In this document: positions 37,355-46,498 of the stretch, piece after piece
Layout: every line of letters starts with the position of its first letter
Numbering within the stretch: the first letter of the stretch is position 1
DNA from: Ruminococcus sp.
GTDB lineage: Bacteria > Bacillota > Clostridia > Oscillospirales > Ruminococcaceae
Assembly: GCA_017450925.1 (NCBI GenBank)
Contig: JAFSSS010000067.1
Location: forward strand, 1 to 64,000
Length of the DNA: 64,000 nt
Direction: 5' to 3'
The notes under the pieces: model-generated
Databases searched by the model: none
Told to the model about the DNA's origin: nothing
What the model saw: the letters and a program-made list of their open reading frames with translations, nothing else
Program-made: the position numbers and the translations under genes

Positions 37355-38368
37355 ATGACTCCGCGTGAAAGATATGAGGATTTTGAACGCAGTATGCTCT
37401 GCGAGTATGCCTGCCTGTCCGTCAACACAAAGGGCAGGTTGCATCCGTCGGAAAAGTGCGAATACCGCACCGAGTTTCAGCGCGACCGCGATAAGATCAT
37501 CCACAGCAATTCCTTCCGTCGTCTGAAGCATAAAACGCAGGTCTTCCTGTCTCCTACCGGCGACCATTACCGTACACGGCTGACCCATACCCTCGAGGTC
37601 GGGCAGATAGCCCGCACTATGTCAAGAGCCCTCCGGCTCAACGAGGATCTTACCGAGGCTATAGCTATGGGTCATGACTTAGGTCATACGCCCTTCGGCC
37701 ACGCAGGGGAGCGGGCGCTCAATGAACTCTGTCCCGACGGCTTCAAGCACTATGAACAGGGCATCAGAGTGGTGGAGCTTATCGAGAATAACGGAAAAGG
37801 CCTTGACCTTACTTATGAAGTCAAGGACGGCATCCTAAAGCATACCAATGCCAAGGCGGAGACTCTTGAGGGATATATCGTCAGATTTGCCGATATCATC
37901 GCGTATATCAATCATGATATAGACGACTCTATCCGCGGCGGGATAATCACCGAGGAGGATATCCCCTCTGAAATAACCGATGTGCTGGGTCATTCCAAGT
38001 CCGCAAGGATAACCTCTCTTGTGGGCTCGGTCATCGAAAAGGGGATATACCTTGAAAACGGCGAGCCCACTGTCGGTATGGACGACGAAACTGCCAAGGC
38101 CTATAACGCCCTGCACAGATATATGTTCGACAGCGTTTACCGCAATCCGAAGTGCAAGTCGGAGGAGGCCAAGGCGCAGGAAATGCTTAGAAAGCTGTAT
38201 GAACATTTCTGCAGCAATGTGTTTTCCATGCCCGCCCTGTATGTAAGGCTTGCTGAAGAATACGGCAAGGAAAGAGCAGTGTGTGATTATATCTCGGGCA
38301 TGACCGACAGATATGCTGTGGATATCTTTACCGATCTTTTTATTCCCAAGGACTGGAAGATCAGATAA
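37355..38368 (+). CDS. dGTPase-like HD-domain dNTP triphosphohydrolase
   Basis: A 337-aa HD hydrolase. Metal ligands H78 (TRLTHTLEV) and H107-D108 (AMGHDLGHTPFGH) with a later conserved D (about 179, DIIAYINHDID). Such enzymes remove triphosphate from dNTPs and adjust nucleotide pools before replication, consistent with dnaG and rpoD immediately downstream. GGAGGAGG precedes the ATG. TATAAT at 37306-37311 may be its -10, but no clear -35. Confidence 0.9.
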   Translation: MTPRERYEDFERSMLCEYACLSVNTKGRLHPSEKCEYRTEFQRDRDKIIHSNSFRRLKHKTQVFLSPTGDHYRTRLTHTLEVGQIARTMSRALRLNEDLTEAIAMGHDLGHTPFGHAGERALNELCPDGFKHYEQGIRVVELIENNGKGLDLTYEVKDGILKHTNAKAETLEGYIVRFADIIAYINHDIDDSIRGGIITEEDIPSEITDVLGHSKSARITSLVGSVIEKGIYLENGEPTVGMDDETAKAYNALHRYMFDSVYRNPKCKSEEAKAQEMLRKLYEHFCSNVFSMPALYVRLAEEYGKERAVCDYISGMTDRYAVDIFTDLFIPKDWKIR

Positions 38369-38404
38369 CCGGTTATCCCTATAAGGCAATAAGGAGTGAT
38401 GAAA

Positions 38405-40177
38405 TTGCCTCTTCCCTCTGATTTTATTGACAGACTAAAAACAGCTAATCCTATTGTGGATGTGTTCGGGACCTATGTTACCTTGAAACGCTCCGGCAGG
38501 GATTATGTCTGCTGCTGTCCATTCCATGACGAGGATACCCCCTCCTGCTACGTTCATCCCGGCGAAGAGTATTTCAAATGCTTCGGCTGCAATGCTGGCG
38601 GTGATGTTATCACATTTGTGATGAAGTACCATAACCTTGATTATTGGGAGGCTGTAAAGTTCCTTGCAGACCGCGGGGGTGTCCCTCTCCCGGAGGAAAG
38701 CTCAAGAGACTCAAAAGCCGTAATGCAGCGGAAAAAGATCTATAAAATGAATAAGGATGCGGCGCATTTCTTCTACGAACAGCTGGCCTTGCCCGAAGGG
38801 AAAGCCTGCAGAGCCTATATCGTAAAGCGAGGTCTGACTCCGGAAACAGTGCAGAAATACGGCATAGGCTTTGCCCCCAACAGCTGGTCTGCGCTTAAAT
38901 CACATATGCTCTCTTTGGGCTATACCGAGCGGGAGCTGTTCGAGGCAGGGCTTATCTCGCGTTCCACCAATAACACCCTGAAGACCTTTGATTTTTTTGT
39001 CTATAGAATGGTTTTCCCGTTCATGGATATCAGAGGGAATGTCGTCGGCTTCGGCGGCAGGACGCTTTCTGTTGACGATAAAAGAAAATATCTTAATTCA
39101 CGGGATACTCCTGTGTATAATAAGAATAATTATCTGTTCTCTCTCAATTTTGCCAAGGATGCGGCTGTCAAAAGCAGAAAGATAATCCTCTGTGAGGGCA
39201 ACCTTGATGTCATATCCTTGAATCAAGCGGGCTTTGAAAATGCCGTAGCTTCCTGCGGAACTGCTCTTACAGCCGATCAAGTGAAGCTTATTTCACATTA
39301 TGCCGACGAGGTCCTTATCTGCTATGACTCCGATGAAGCCGGCATGAAGGCTACAAGACGGGCTATCGAGCTTATCCGTGAGGGCGGATTGAAGGCCTCT
39401 GTGGTAACTATGACAGATGCCAAGGATCCGGATGAATATATTCGCAAGTTCGGCCCCGCCAAGTTTCAGCATATCCTTGACAAGGCCGTGGATTCCGTCA
39501 CCTTTGAGCTGAACAGCGCCAGGACAGGCCTTGATCTGGATAACGATGCCAATAAGACGGATTACCTTAAACGTGCCTGCCAGGTGCTTATGAAGATCAG
39601 ATCCCCCATAGAAAGGGATATATATATTTCGAGAGTTGCCAAGGATCAGGGAGTCTCAAAGGATGCGGTCGAACAGCAGGTGAGCATCATGCTTAAGACC
39701 GAGGACAGAAAACGGCGTGAGAAAAAGAAGCAGGAGGCTTTGAGCTTTGCAGAGAAAAGGGACCCCTTGAACCCGCAGGCTGTTCTTTATCCCAAGGAGA
39801 ATTCTGCCGAGAAACAGCTTATCTATTATCTCTACCGTAATCCCGACAGATGCAGTCAGCTGTTGAAAAGACTTCCCGCTGATAAGTTCGTTACCGAGCT
39901 TAACGGGAAAATATATGCCTCGCTCTCCCGCAGGATAATGGAGGGGGAGGATTACTCCTTTTCGTCGTTCCTAAGTGAGTTCACTGAAGAGCAGGCCAAC
40001 CGTATAGTTGAGATCGTCAGCGATTACGCAGACAAGGGCATCAATGATGTGGTCGCAGAGGACTGTATTAGGGTGATCGAAAAGTATAATATAAAGAAAG
40101 CTCAACCTGTCGGGGAGGGTGATGCATCCCTGGATGAGCTTGAAAGTATAGTTGAAGGTCTGAAAAAGAAGAAATAA
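38405..40177 (+). CDS. dnaG: DNA primase
   Basis: A 590-aa primase. Zinc-binding domain C38-x2-H41...C59-x2-C62 (CPFHDE, CFGC), toprim catalytic parts [12 protein letters not shown] and ICYDSDEAG, and a C-terminal helicase-binding region. GTG 38396 lies in the AAGGAG site and ATG 38399 is too close; TTG 38405 has an 8-nt spacing and gives the usual N-terminus ([11 protein letters not shown]). Followed by rpoD 14 nt downstream, the classic macromolecular synthesis order. Confidence 0.95.
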   Translation: MPLPSDFIDRLKTANPIVDVFGTYVTLKRSGRDYVCCCPFHDEDTPSCYVHPGEEYFKCFGCNAGGDVITFVMKYHNLDYWEAVKFLADRGGVPLPEESSRDSKAVMQRKKIYKMNKDAAHFFYEQLALPEGKACRAYIVKRGLTPETVQKYGIGFAPNSWSALKSHMLSLGYTERELFEAGLISRSTNNTLKTFDFFVYRMVFPFMDIRGNVVGFGGRTLSVDDKRKYLNSRDTPVYNKNNYLFSLNFAKDAAVKSRKIILCEGNLDVISLNQAGFENAVASCGTALTADQVKLISHYADEVLICYDSDEAGMKATRRAIELIREGGLKASVVTMTDAKDPDEYIRKFGPAKFQHILDKAVDSVTFELNSARTGLDLDNDANKTDYLKRACQVLMKIRSPIERDIYISRVAKDQGVSKDAVEQQVSIMLKTEDRKRREKKKQEALSFAEKRDPLNPQAVLYPKENSAEKQLIYYLYRNPDRCSQLLKRLPADKFVTELNGKIYASLSRRIMEGEDYSFSSFLSEFTEEQANRIVEIVSDYADKGINDVVAEDCIRVIEKYNIKKAQPVGEGDASLDELESIVEGLKKKK

Positions 40178-40191
40178 GAGAGGATGTTAAT

Positions 40192-41295
40192 ATGTCTGAA
40201 AACAAAAAGCAGATCATGGAAAACCTTATGGAGCAGGGCAAGGCCAACGGAAGACTTACGGCCAAGGAGATCAACGATGCTCTGGAAAAAGTCGATTTTG
40301 ACGTAGAACAGCTTGATAATTTTTATGATAACTGTTCAGCACTCAATATCGAGATCATTGATGATATCGTCCCCGACGATACCCTCGTGCTGGTCAATCC
40401 CGAGGATGAAATGTCTCCCGAGGATGTGGATATCGGCCTCTCTACAGACGGCATAGCTATTGACGATCCCGTTAAGATCTATCTCAAGGAGATAGGCAGA
40501 GTACCTCTGCTTACCTCGGAGGAGGAGATCCAGCTGGCGGAAAGAATGTCCGGCAATAACGAGAAGGAAGCCTCGAATGCCAGAAAACGTCTCGCAGAGG
40601 CAAACCTTAGGCTTGTCGTTTCTATCGCCAAGAGATATGTCGGCAGAGGCATGAGCTTCCTTGATCTTATACAGGAAGGTAATATGGGTCTTATCAAGGC
40701 AGTCGAGAAATTCGACCATACCAAGGGCTTTAAGTTCTCCACCTATGCAACATGGTGGATAAGACAGGCTATTACCCGTGCTATCGCCGATCAAGCCAGA
40801 ACTATCAGAATACCTGTTCATATGGTCGAAACGATAACAAAGGTAAAGAAGGTCTCGAGCCAGCTTCTTCATGAGAACGGACATGATCCTTCGCCGGAGG
40901 AGATCGCCGGAAGATTGGAAATGCCTGTAGATAAGGTAAGAGAGATCATGAGGATAGCACAGGATCCTGTTTCGCTGGAAACTCCTATCGGTGAGGAGGA
41001 GGATTCGCATCTTGGCGACTTCATCCCCGATGAGGAAGCTCCCGCTCCCGCTGAAGCAGCGTCTCAAGTCCTGCTGAAGGAGCAGCTGGATCAAGTGCTT
41101 TCTACCCTTACTGACAGAGAGGAAAAGGTTTTGAGGCTGCGCTTCGGACTTGTTGACGGCAGAGCCAGAACTCTTGAAGAGGTGGGTCAGCAGTTCAATG
41201 TTACAAGAGAGCGTATAAGACAGATCGAAGCAAAGGCTCTTAGGAAGCTGCGTCATCCTACAAGAAGCAATAAGGTCAAGGATTATCTTGAATAA
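40192..41295 (+). CDS. rpoD: Primary sigma factor SigA (RpoD)
   Basis: A 367-aa housekeeping sigma factor. Region 1.2 [11 protein letters not shown], region 2 core [32 protein letters not shown] (two contiguous parts near 163-194), region 3 and region 4.2 helix-turn-helix with [20 protein letters not shown] near 330. Short N-terminal region 1.1-like segment. It recognises the TTGACA-17-TATAAT promoters listed throughout. Confidence 0.98.
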   Translation: MSENKKQIMENLMEQGKANGRLTAKEINDALEKVDFDVEQLDNFYDNCSALNIEIIDDIVPDDTLVLVNPEDEMSPEDVDIGLSTDGIAIDDPVKIYLKEIGRVPLLTSEEEIQLAERMSGNNEKEASNARKRLAEANLRLVVSIAKRYVGRGMSFLDLIQEGNMGLIKAVEKFDHTKGFKFSTYATWWIRQAITRAIADQARTIRIPVHMVETITKVKKVSSQLLHENGHDPSPEEIAGRLEMPVDKVREIMRIAQDPVSLETPIGEEEDSHLGDFIPDEEAPAPAEAASQVLLKEQLDQVLSTLTDREEKVLRLRFGLVDGRARTLEEVGQQFNVTRERIRQIEAKALRKLRHPTRSNKVKDYLE

Positions 41296-41334
41296 GTGAA
41301 CAAACAACTGCACATAATATAAACGGAGGTTTTT

Positions 41335-41787
41335 ATGCAGCTTACACTTGAAGCGGATTATGCCGTCAGAATCATTTCCGTACTATGCGTGGAAAACGAG
41401 CGCACTGACGCTAAGACTATCTCGGAAAAAGCAACTGTCTCACTAAGGTTTGCTTTGAAAATATTACGAAAACTGGTGGCTGCCGGGCTGGTGGATTCCT
41501 TCAAGGGTACACAGGGCGGTTACAAGCTGAAGCTTGACCCGTCAGAGATCAATCTTCGGCAGGTCATTGAGGCTATTGAGGGTACATATTATTTTTCAAG
41601 ATGCCTCTCGCCGGAGGGCGGGTGCAACAGAGGGATGTCCGGCATCTGCTGCTATCAGCGGGCTTTCGGTGAGATAACCGATATCGTAAGGGAAAAGCTG
41701 GAGGGCTATAACTTTGCTGACCTTATCGCAAGTTCCGGTGAGGCTGAAAGGAATGCAGAGTTTGAAGAAGCAGAGGAACGTATCTGA
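41335..41787 (+). CDS. Rrf2 family transcriptional regulator with a cysteine cluster
   Basis: A 150-aa winged-helix regulator: LTLEADYAVRIISVLC, RFALKILRKLVAAGLV (recognition helix) and KGTQGGYKLK (wing). Three spaced Cys in CLSPEGGCNRGMSGIC resemble the Fe-S-binding cluster of IscR/NsrR-type members, so it may sense iron-sulfur status, NO or redox. Target genes are not adjacent; a strong terminator follows at once. Confidence 0.88.
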   Translation: MQLTLEADYAVRIISVLCVENERTDAKTISEKATVSLRFALKILRKLVAAGLVDSFKGTQGGYKLKLDPSEINLRQVIEAIEGTYYFSRCLSPEGGCNRGMSGICCYQRAFGEITDIVREKLEGYNFADLIASSGEAERNAEFEEAEERI

Positions 41788-41791
41788 AAAC

Positions 41792-41840
41792 AAAACAAGG
41801 CACAGAATGCTTAAACGGGCGTTCTGTGCCTTGTTTTTTT
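41792..41840 (+). terminator. Strong intrinsic terminator overlapping the start of the next gene
   Basis: AACAAGGCACAGAA-TGC pairs with GCG-TTCTGTGCCTTGTT (17 bp with one T-G pair, 8-nt loop), then seven T. It starts 4 nt after the Rrf2 stop. The likely ATG (41807) and its weak AAGG site of the next gene lie in the 5' arm. Confidence 0.85.
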
Positions 41841-42532
41841 CACTGGCGTCGGCAGCAGTGTCACTGTATTTGCTGAAATACAATGGCCTTTTGTTTGATA
41901 ACAGACCTAACAGGCTTGATTATCCCTGTAGGGGAGCATATATATCACAGGTCTGCGGCAAAGTCAACTGGAAGACCTTTGTAAATGAAAACGTGGATTT
42001 TTGCTATATAAGACTTACGGCCGGAGCTGCATTTGCAGACAGACAGGCCTCTGATAATCTTAAAGGCGCTTCGAGATGCGGCATGACCTTCGGCGTGGTC
42101 CACGACCTTGACCCCGCTGTGGGAGGCAGGGCACAGGCAGAAAGCTTTTTGTCAGAGGCGGGTTCCTTTGAGGGAATGCTGATACCGGCGCTGGATATCC
42201 GCCTTAGCCTTGTAGAACGCATCAGATACGGTGACAGGTATAAGCTTGCAGGGATAATAACGGACTTTGTCGGGCGCATCAAAGAGTGTGAAAGCTGCGG
42301 AGTCGTCCTGTTATGCGACAGCTATATCTACGACCTGCTTTCTCTCGGAGAGAGCGGCGCTCTTATCTGGGCGGATGATACCGGTCTGTGCAGCAGACCC
42401 TATCTTCAGTCCTATTCCGATAAGGCTGTGTCACCTTCAATGAATGACAAATATACTGCTCTTACAGCAGGAAAGAACATTACTTCCCGGGAGCTGTATG
42501 ATAACTATACCGTAAGAAAAAAACAAGCTTGA
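41807..42532 (+). CDS. Degenerate GH25-like (lysozyme-fold) secreted or anchored protein
   Basis: A 241-aa protein starting with MLKR and a hydrophobic segment (about 5-24), so signal-anchored. The rest resembles glycoside hydrolase family 25: GAYISQVCGKVNW in place of the family's GIDVS-x-QG-x-IDW, then FCYIRLTAG and LIPALDIRLSL. The first catalytic Asp is replaced and the D-x-E pair reads D-I-R, so muramidase activity is doubtful. Start uncertain: ATG 41807, TTG 41762 and ATG 41753 are all in frame; 41807 begins at the basic residues before the hydrophobic core. Its start lies within a terminator. Confidence 0.65.
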   Translation: MLKRAFCALFFSLASAAVSLYLLKYNGLLFDNRPNRLDYPCRGAYISQVCGKVNWKTFVNENVDFCYIRLTAGAAFADRQASDNLKGASRCGMTFGVVHDLDPAVGGRAQAESFLSEAGSFEGMLIPALDIRLSLVERIRYGDRYKLAGIITDFVGRIKECESCGVVLLCDSYIYDLLSLGESGALIWADDTGLCSRPYLQSYSDKAVSPSMNDKYTALTAGKNITSRELYDNYTVRKKQA

Positions 42533-42569
42533 TGTTGGAAAAATAATAGGCAGAACTTATAAAAATCTA

Positions 42570-42598
42570 TAGACAAATCAAGAAATATATGATATAAT
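42570..42598 (+). promoter_or_regulatory. Promoter of the alarmone synthetase gene
   Basis: TAGACA (42570-42575), a 17-nt spacer and TATAAT (42593-42598). Confidence 0.65.
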
Positions 42599-42631
42599 AT
42601 ACAACGAGGAACTTCGGAATGAGGTGATCGA

Positions 42632-43300
42632 ATGAATGATATAGCAGTATCTGCCAGTGAATATGAGCTGCTGATGAATAATTCCCTTGAAGTCGGTATC
42701 CAAGACTTCCTCGATCAGATGATGATCTACCGCGCCGGCATCAGAGAGATACGCACTAAGCTTGAAGTGCTGGACGATGAGTTCCAGACCAAATATTCCT
42801 ATAATCCAATTCATCATATTGAGTCAAGACTTAAATCCATAAAGAGCATTATGGATAAGATAAAGGAAAAGGGTCTGGAGGTCACTATTGACAATATAAG
42901 AAATAATGTGACCGATATTGCCGGGATAAGGGTCATCTGCAATTATCTCGACGATATCTACAGAATAGAGGGGCTTTTGCTTGAACAGAACGATGTGAAG
43001 CTTCTTCGCCGGAGGGACTATATCAAAACTCCAAAGCCCTCCGGATATCAGAGCCTGCACTTGATAGTTGAGGTTCCTATATTCCTTTCGGACGGGGCTT
43101 TCCCGATCCCGGTGGAGATACAGATCCGCACTATCGCTATGGATTTCTGGGCAAGCCTTGAACATAAGCTGAAGTATAAAACGGATAATGAAGTGGCCGA
43201 GGATCTAAGATACCGGCTGAAGATATGTGCCAAGGCTATCCAGGAGCTTGATACAGAGATGCAGAATATCAATAACGCAATAGCCGACAGGAACAGCTGA
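42632..43300 (+). CDS. Small alarmone synthetase (RelQ/YjbM-like GTP pyrophosphokinase)
   Basis: A 222-aa single-domain (p)ppGpp synthetase. Synthetase motifs are DIAGIRVICNYLDDIYRI (about 95-112), IKTPKPSGYQSLHLIVEVP (near 130) and PVEIQIRTIAMDFWASLEHK (near 155). No HD hydrolase, TGS or ACT domain. The Gln/Tyr of SGYQSLH and the Glu of EIQIRT form the active site. Likely tetrameric, as RelQ; its own promoter suggests stress control. Confidence 0.93.
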   Translation: MNDIAVSASEYELLMNNSLEVGIQDFLDQMMIYRAGIREIRTKLEVLDDEFQTKYSYNPIHHIESRLKSIKSIMDKIKEKGLEVTIDNIRNNVTDIAGIRVICNYLDDIYRIEGLLLEQNDVKLLRRRDYIKTPKPSGYQSLHLIVEVPIFLSDGAFPIPVEIQIRTIAMDFWASLEHKLKYKTDNEVAEDLRYRLKICAKAIQELDTEMQNINNAIADRNS

Positions 43301-43376
43301 CCCGGCAGGTGTTTTATCAATTCTTACATATTTTTCATGGTTTATTTGTGATATGATACAAAGTTCAAAAAAACTA

Positions 43377-43405
43377 TTGACATCATTTTGTGAGAGGTTT
43401 ATAAT
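43377..43405 (+). promoter_or_regulatory. Promoter of the MoxR ATPase gene
   Basis: TTGACA (43377-43382), a 17-nt spacer and TATAAT (43400-43405). Confidence 0.8.
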
Positions 43406-43470
43406 AAATTGTATGGGACTGTTAAAGTCTTAGTATGCCTATTCTCAATTCCTTTTGTGGAGGTCAGTAT

Positions 43471-44976
43471 ATGAACATAAAAGAAGCTAAACAGCAGATC
43501 CAGAATGCTATCACAGCATATCTGATGAAGGACGAATTCGGCGAGTACAGGATCCCGCTGGAAAAACAGCGCCCCGTATTCCTGCTGGGTGCCCCCGGTA
43601 TCGGTAAGACCGCGATCATGGAGCAGATCGCTCAGGAAACGGGCATAAGCCTTGTTTCCTACTCTATGACCCACCATACCAGAGAGTCCGTTCTCGGTCT
43701 TGCACAGATAGTTCACAGAAATTATACAGGTGCCGATTTCCAGATCTCTGAATACACCATGAGTGAGATCGTTGCTACGCTGTATGATACTATTGAGGCT
43801 ACCGGCATCAAGGAGGGTATCCTTTTCCTCGATGAGATCAACTGCGTTGCCGAGTCGCTGTCGCCTGTAATGCTCCAGTTCCTCCAGTATAAGATGCTGG
43901 GCAAGCATCAGATACCTACCGGCTGGGTTGTATGTACTGCCGGTAACCCGCCCGAATTCAATAAGTCCGTTAACGTGTTTGACGTTGTTACTATGGACCG
44001 TCTTAAAAAGGTTGACGTTGAGCCGGATTTCGGCATTTGGAAGGAATATGCTTATAAACAGCATATACATACTGCTATCACCTGCTACCTTGAAAGCTGT
44101 CCGGAGGACTTCTATCATATAGGCAAGGACGAAAACGGTGAGATCGTAAGCTTCGTTACCGCCCGTGGCTGGGAGGATCTTTCGCTTATGATGCTCCTTT
44201 ATGAGGAGGACGGCATCAATATCGATAATACTCTTATCGAACAGTATATCCAGGCTATCCCGATAGCTACAAGGTTCCTGGCTTACTACAGCAAGTATGT
44301 TGAGTATTATAATAAGTACTATGTTGACGATATCCTTGAGGGGAATGTTACCGAGGATATCATCGAGTCCGCTAAGGCAGCTGTAGGCGACGAAAAGCGC
44401 CTGCTCTTCGGCATGATAATCGAGAGCGTTTCCAAGGCTATGAGAGACAGCCTTGAAATGGAAAAAATGCTCAAGAGGATACAGCCTCTGCTCCAGGATA
44501 CGATCGCAAGACTGAATGCTAATTTCTCAAACCGTGAGATCCTTTCACAGCATATCATGAAACAGCAGTCCAACCTTGAAAAGCTGACCCGTGCCCGCGT
44601 TATCTCGCCCTCTGACAAGAGGATCATGCACTGGATCATCTATAGTCTGACTATTTATATGGACAAGACTACCAAGTGCAGAGATAATCCGAGAGCTGTT
44701 CAGTGCGTAATGCAGGAGTTCCAGGGTTCACTGGCTAAGATGATCGAGGTCACCGACCAGGCCATAAAGAAGATGCAGAATGCCTTCACCTTCGTTGAGG
44801 CCTGCTTTGATAAGGGTCCCGAGATCGATTTCCTCTATAATGAACTCAAGGGATGCTATCACTGCCAGAAGTTCATGCATAAGTATAGCTTTGAGAATTA
44901 CCGCGGCGGCCCCACTCACTCTGTGGATTTCTCGAAGATCGAGCATCTCGCTCTCGACCCCAACGCCAAGGATTGA
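43471..44976 (+). CDS. MoxR-type AAA+ ATPase without an adjacent VWA partner
   Basis: A 501-aa ATPase. Walker A GAPGIGKT (40-47), Walker B GILFLDEIN (about 116-124), sensor region CTAGNPPEFNKS. The first 270 residues form the AAA core; the remainder is a helical C-terminal region. MoxR ATPases normally work with a von Willebrand factor A protein encoded next to them, as chaperones or metal insertases; here infC follows instead. The ATG at 43471 has TGGAGG upstream. Confidence 0.85.
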   Translation: MNIKEAKQQIQNAITAYLMKDEFGEYRIPLEKQRPVFLLGAPGIGKTAIMEQIAQETGISLVSYSMTHHTRESVLGLAQIVHRNYTGADFQISEYTMSEIVATLYDTIEATGIKEGILFLDEINCVAESLSPVMLQFLQYKMLGKHQIPTGWVVCTAGNPPEFNKSVNVFDVVTMDRLKKVDVEPDFGIWKEYAYKQHIHTAITCYLESCPEDFYHIGKDENGEIVSFVTARGWEDLSLMMLLYEEDGINIDNTLIEQYIQAIPIATRFLAYYSKYVEYYNKYYVDDILEGNVTEDIIESAKAAVGDEKRLLFGMIIESVSKAMRDSLEMEKMLKRIQPLLQDTIARLNANFSNREILSQHIMKQQSNLEKLTRARVISPSDKRIMHWIIYSLTIYMDKTTKCRDNPRAVQCVMQEFQGSLAKMIEVTDQAIKKMQNAFTFVEACFDKGPEIDFLYNELKGCYHCQKFMHKYSFENYRGGPTHSVDFSKIEHLALDPNAKD

Positions 44977-44986
44977 TATTACCAGA

Positions 44987-45012
44987 CCGCCCCGTCCAAC
45001 GGGGCGGCTTTA
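44987..45012 (+). terminator. GC-rich terminator-like hairpin
   Basis: CCGCCCCG-TCCAA-CGGGGCGG followed by a weak T run, 11 nt after the MoxR stop. Confidence 0.6.
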
Positions 45013-45050
45013 CTGTTTTGCAGGGAAGAAAAAAATTTGTGTTTTACCTC

Positions 45051-45079
45051 TTGACAAATCTGTCGGGATGTAGTATAAT
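45051..45079 (+). promoter_or_regulatory. Promoter of infC-rpmI-rplT
   Basis: TTGACA (45051-45056), a 17-nt spacer and TATAAT (45074-45079). Confidence 0.85.
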
Positions 45080-45084
45080 ACTTT

Positions 45085-45210
45085 AGAACAAAGAAGAACT
45101 TGATCCGTTCTCACCTCCAGCGCTTCAGTAAAGAGGTCAATACAGATCATACTGTTGTGGTATGGCTTTATTCGGGTGCGGATCATGTTCCGTACCTGTT
45201 TTTATTTTAT
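45085..45210 (+). ncRNA. L20-type leader with attenuator upstream of infC
   Basis: The 140-nt leader ends in the terminator hairpin GGTGCGGA/TTCCGTACC (45175-45196) followed by a T-rich tail. CACCTCC at 45112-45118 is complementary to GGAGGTG at the infC start (45215-45221). Firmicutes infC-rpmI-rplT operons are attenuated by L20 binding such a leader; position and layout fit that model. Confidence 0.65.
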
Positions 45211-45228
45211 TATTGGAGGTGCTGAACT

Positions 45229-45750
45229 ATAAGCAACAGCAAAGAATACCAGATCAACGAAGAGATCCGCGATAAGGAACTGCGCGTGATCGACGTTGAC
45301 GGGTCTCAATTGGGAATTTTATCTGCCAAGGAAGCCCTTGCGATTGCCGAGGAAAAGGATCTGGACCTCGTGAAGATCGCTCCTCAAGCTACACCGCCTG
45401 TTTGCCGCATCATGGATTACGGCAAATTCCTGTTCGAGCAGCAGAAACGGGAAAAGGAAGCAAGAAAAAACCAGAAAACAATGGAGATCAAGGAGATCAG
45501 AATGTCTTCTACGATCGACACTCATGATTTTAACACGAAGGTAAGCCAGGCTGTCAAATTCCTAAACGGCGGAGATAAGCTGAAGGTTTCTGTTCGCTTC
45601 AGAAAGAGAACAGTCGCTCATCCACAGTTCGGCGAGGAGCTGCTGAAGAATTTCAAAGAGGCCATTTCTGAATTCGGCGTTGTTGACAAGCCGTCCAAAA
45701 TGGAGGGACGAAGCCTTGTAATGTTCGTTTCTCCGAAGAATAACAAATAA
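45229..45750 (+). CDS. infC: Translation initiation factor IF-3 (ATA start codon)
   Basis: A 173-aa initiation factor that keeps subunits apart and proofreads the start codon. N-domain residues KEYQINEEIRDKELRVID, linker, then C-domain with HDFNTKVSQAVKFLNGGDKLKVS. In frame, a TGA at 45223-45225 precedes ATA at 45229; GGAGG lies 9 nt before this ATA. The next usual start, GTG 45286, would remove 19 conserved residues. Non-canonical starts in infC are known (AUU in E. coli) and allow IF-3 to limit its own synthesis. Confidence 0.93.
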   Translation: MSNSKEYQINEEIRDKELRVIDVDGSQLGILSAKEALAIAEEKDLDLVKIAPQATPPVCRIMDYGKFLFEQQKREKEARKNQKTMEIKEIRMSSTIDTHDFNTKVSQAVKFLNGGDKLKVSVRFRKRTVAHPQFGEELLKNFKEAISEFGVVDKPSKMEGRSLVMFVSPKNNK

Positions 45751-45770
45751 ACTTTAAGGAGGATATAATT

Positions 45771-45974
45771 ATGCCTAAGATCAAGATCAAAACTCACTCC
45801 GGTGCCAAGAAGCGTTTTTCCGTAACCGGCAGCGGAAAGGTTAAGTTCCAACACATCAACAAGAGACACAGACTCAATCAGAAGGATCATAAGCGCAAGA
45901 GAATCCTTAGGAATTCTGCGTATGCTGATGAGACAAATCTGAAGAACGTTAAGGCTCTTATCCCTTACAAGTAA
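45771..45974 (+). CDS. rpmI: Ribosomal protein L35
   Basis: A 67-aa basic large-subunit protein, with MPKIKIKTHSGAKKRF, HINKRHRLNQKDHKRKR and the C-terminal VKALIPYK. AAGGAGG precedes the ATG. Middle gene of the infC operon. Confidence 0.97.
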   Translation: MPKIKIKTHSGAKKRFSVTGSGKVKFQHINKRHRLNQKDHKRKRILRNSAYADETNLKNVKALIPYK

Positions 45975-46022
45975 ACGAGTTGTAGGGAAGTATCAAATAA
46001 TAATTTCAGGAGGTAATTTACT

Positions 46023-46376
46023 ATGGCTCGTGTTAAGGGAGCAATGATGACCCGCAAGAGAAGAAATAAGACCTTGAAGCTCGCAAAGGGCTACTTCGGT
46101 GCAAAGAGCAAGCACTTCAAAATGGCAAAACAGGCCGTAATGAAGAGCGGCCAGTATGCATACATCGGCAGAAAGCAGAAGAAGAGAGATTTCAGAAGAC
46201 TCTGGATCACAAGAATCTCTGCCGCCTGCAAGCTGAACGGAATGAACTATTCCACATTCATGAACGGTCTCAATAAGGCCGGTATCACTCTCAACAGAAA
46301 GATGCTTTCCGAGATCGCGATCAACGATCCTGCCGGATTTGCTGCAATCGCCGAGAAGGCAAAGGCTGCGCTCTAA
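46023..46376 (+). CDS. rplT: Ribosomal protein L20
   Basis: A 117-aa protein needed for early 50S assembly and, in this operon type, for autoregulation. Typical blocks: [58 protein letters not shown] and [19 protein letters not shown] precedes the ATG. A terminator follows. Confidence 0.97.
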   Translation: MARVKGAMMTRKRRNKTLKLAKGYFGAKSKHFKMAKQAVMKSGQYAYIGRKQKKRDFRRLWITRISAACKLNGMNYSTFMNGLNKAGITLNRKMLSEIAINDPAGFAAIAEKAKAAL

Positions 46377-46385
46377 TACATCAAT

Positions 46386-46420
46386 AACACGCATGTTCCG
46401 TGAGAGATGCGTGTTTTGTT
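46386..46420 (+). terminator. Terminator of infC-rpmI-rplT
   Basis: AACACGCAT (46386-46394) pairs with ATGCGTGTT (46407-46415), then TTGTTGT. Confidence 0.75.
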
Positions 46421-46498
46421 GTATTTTAAGGGAACACCGCCGACGGCCTTAAAGCTTCAGCGGAGACATTTTTTGTCATTATTTGGAGGCACTGCTCT

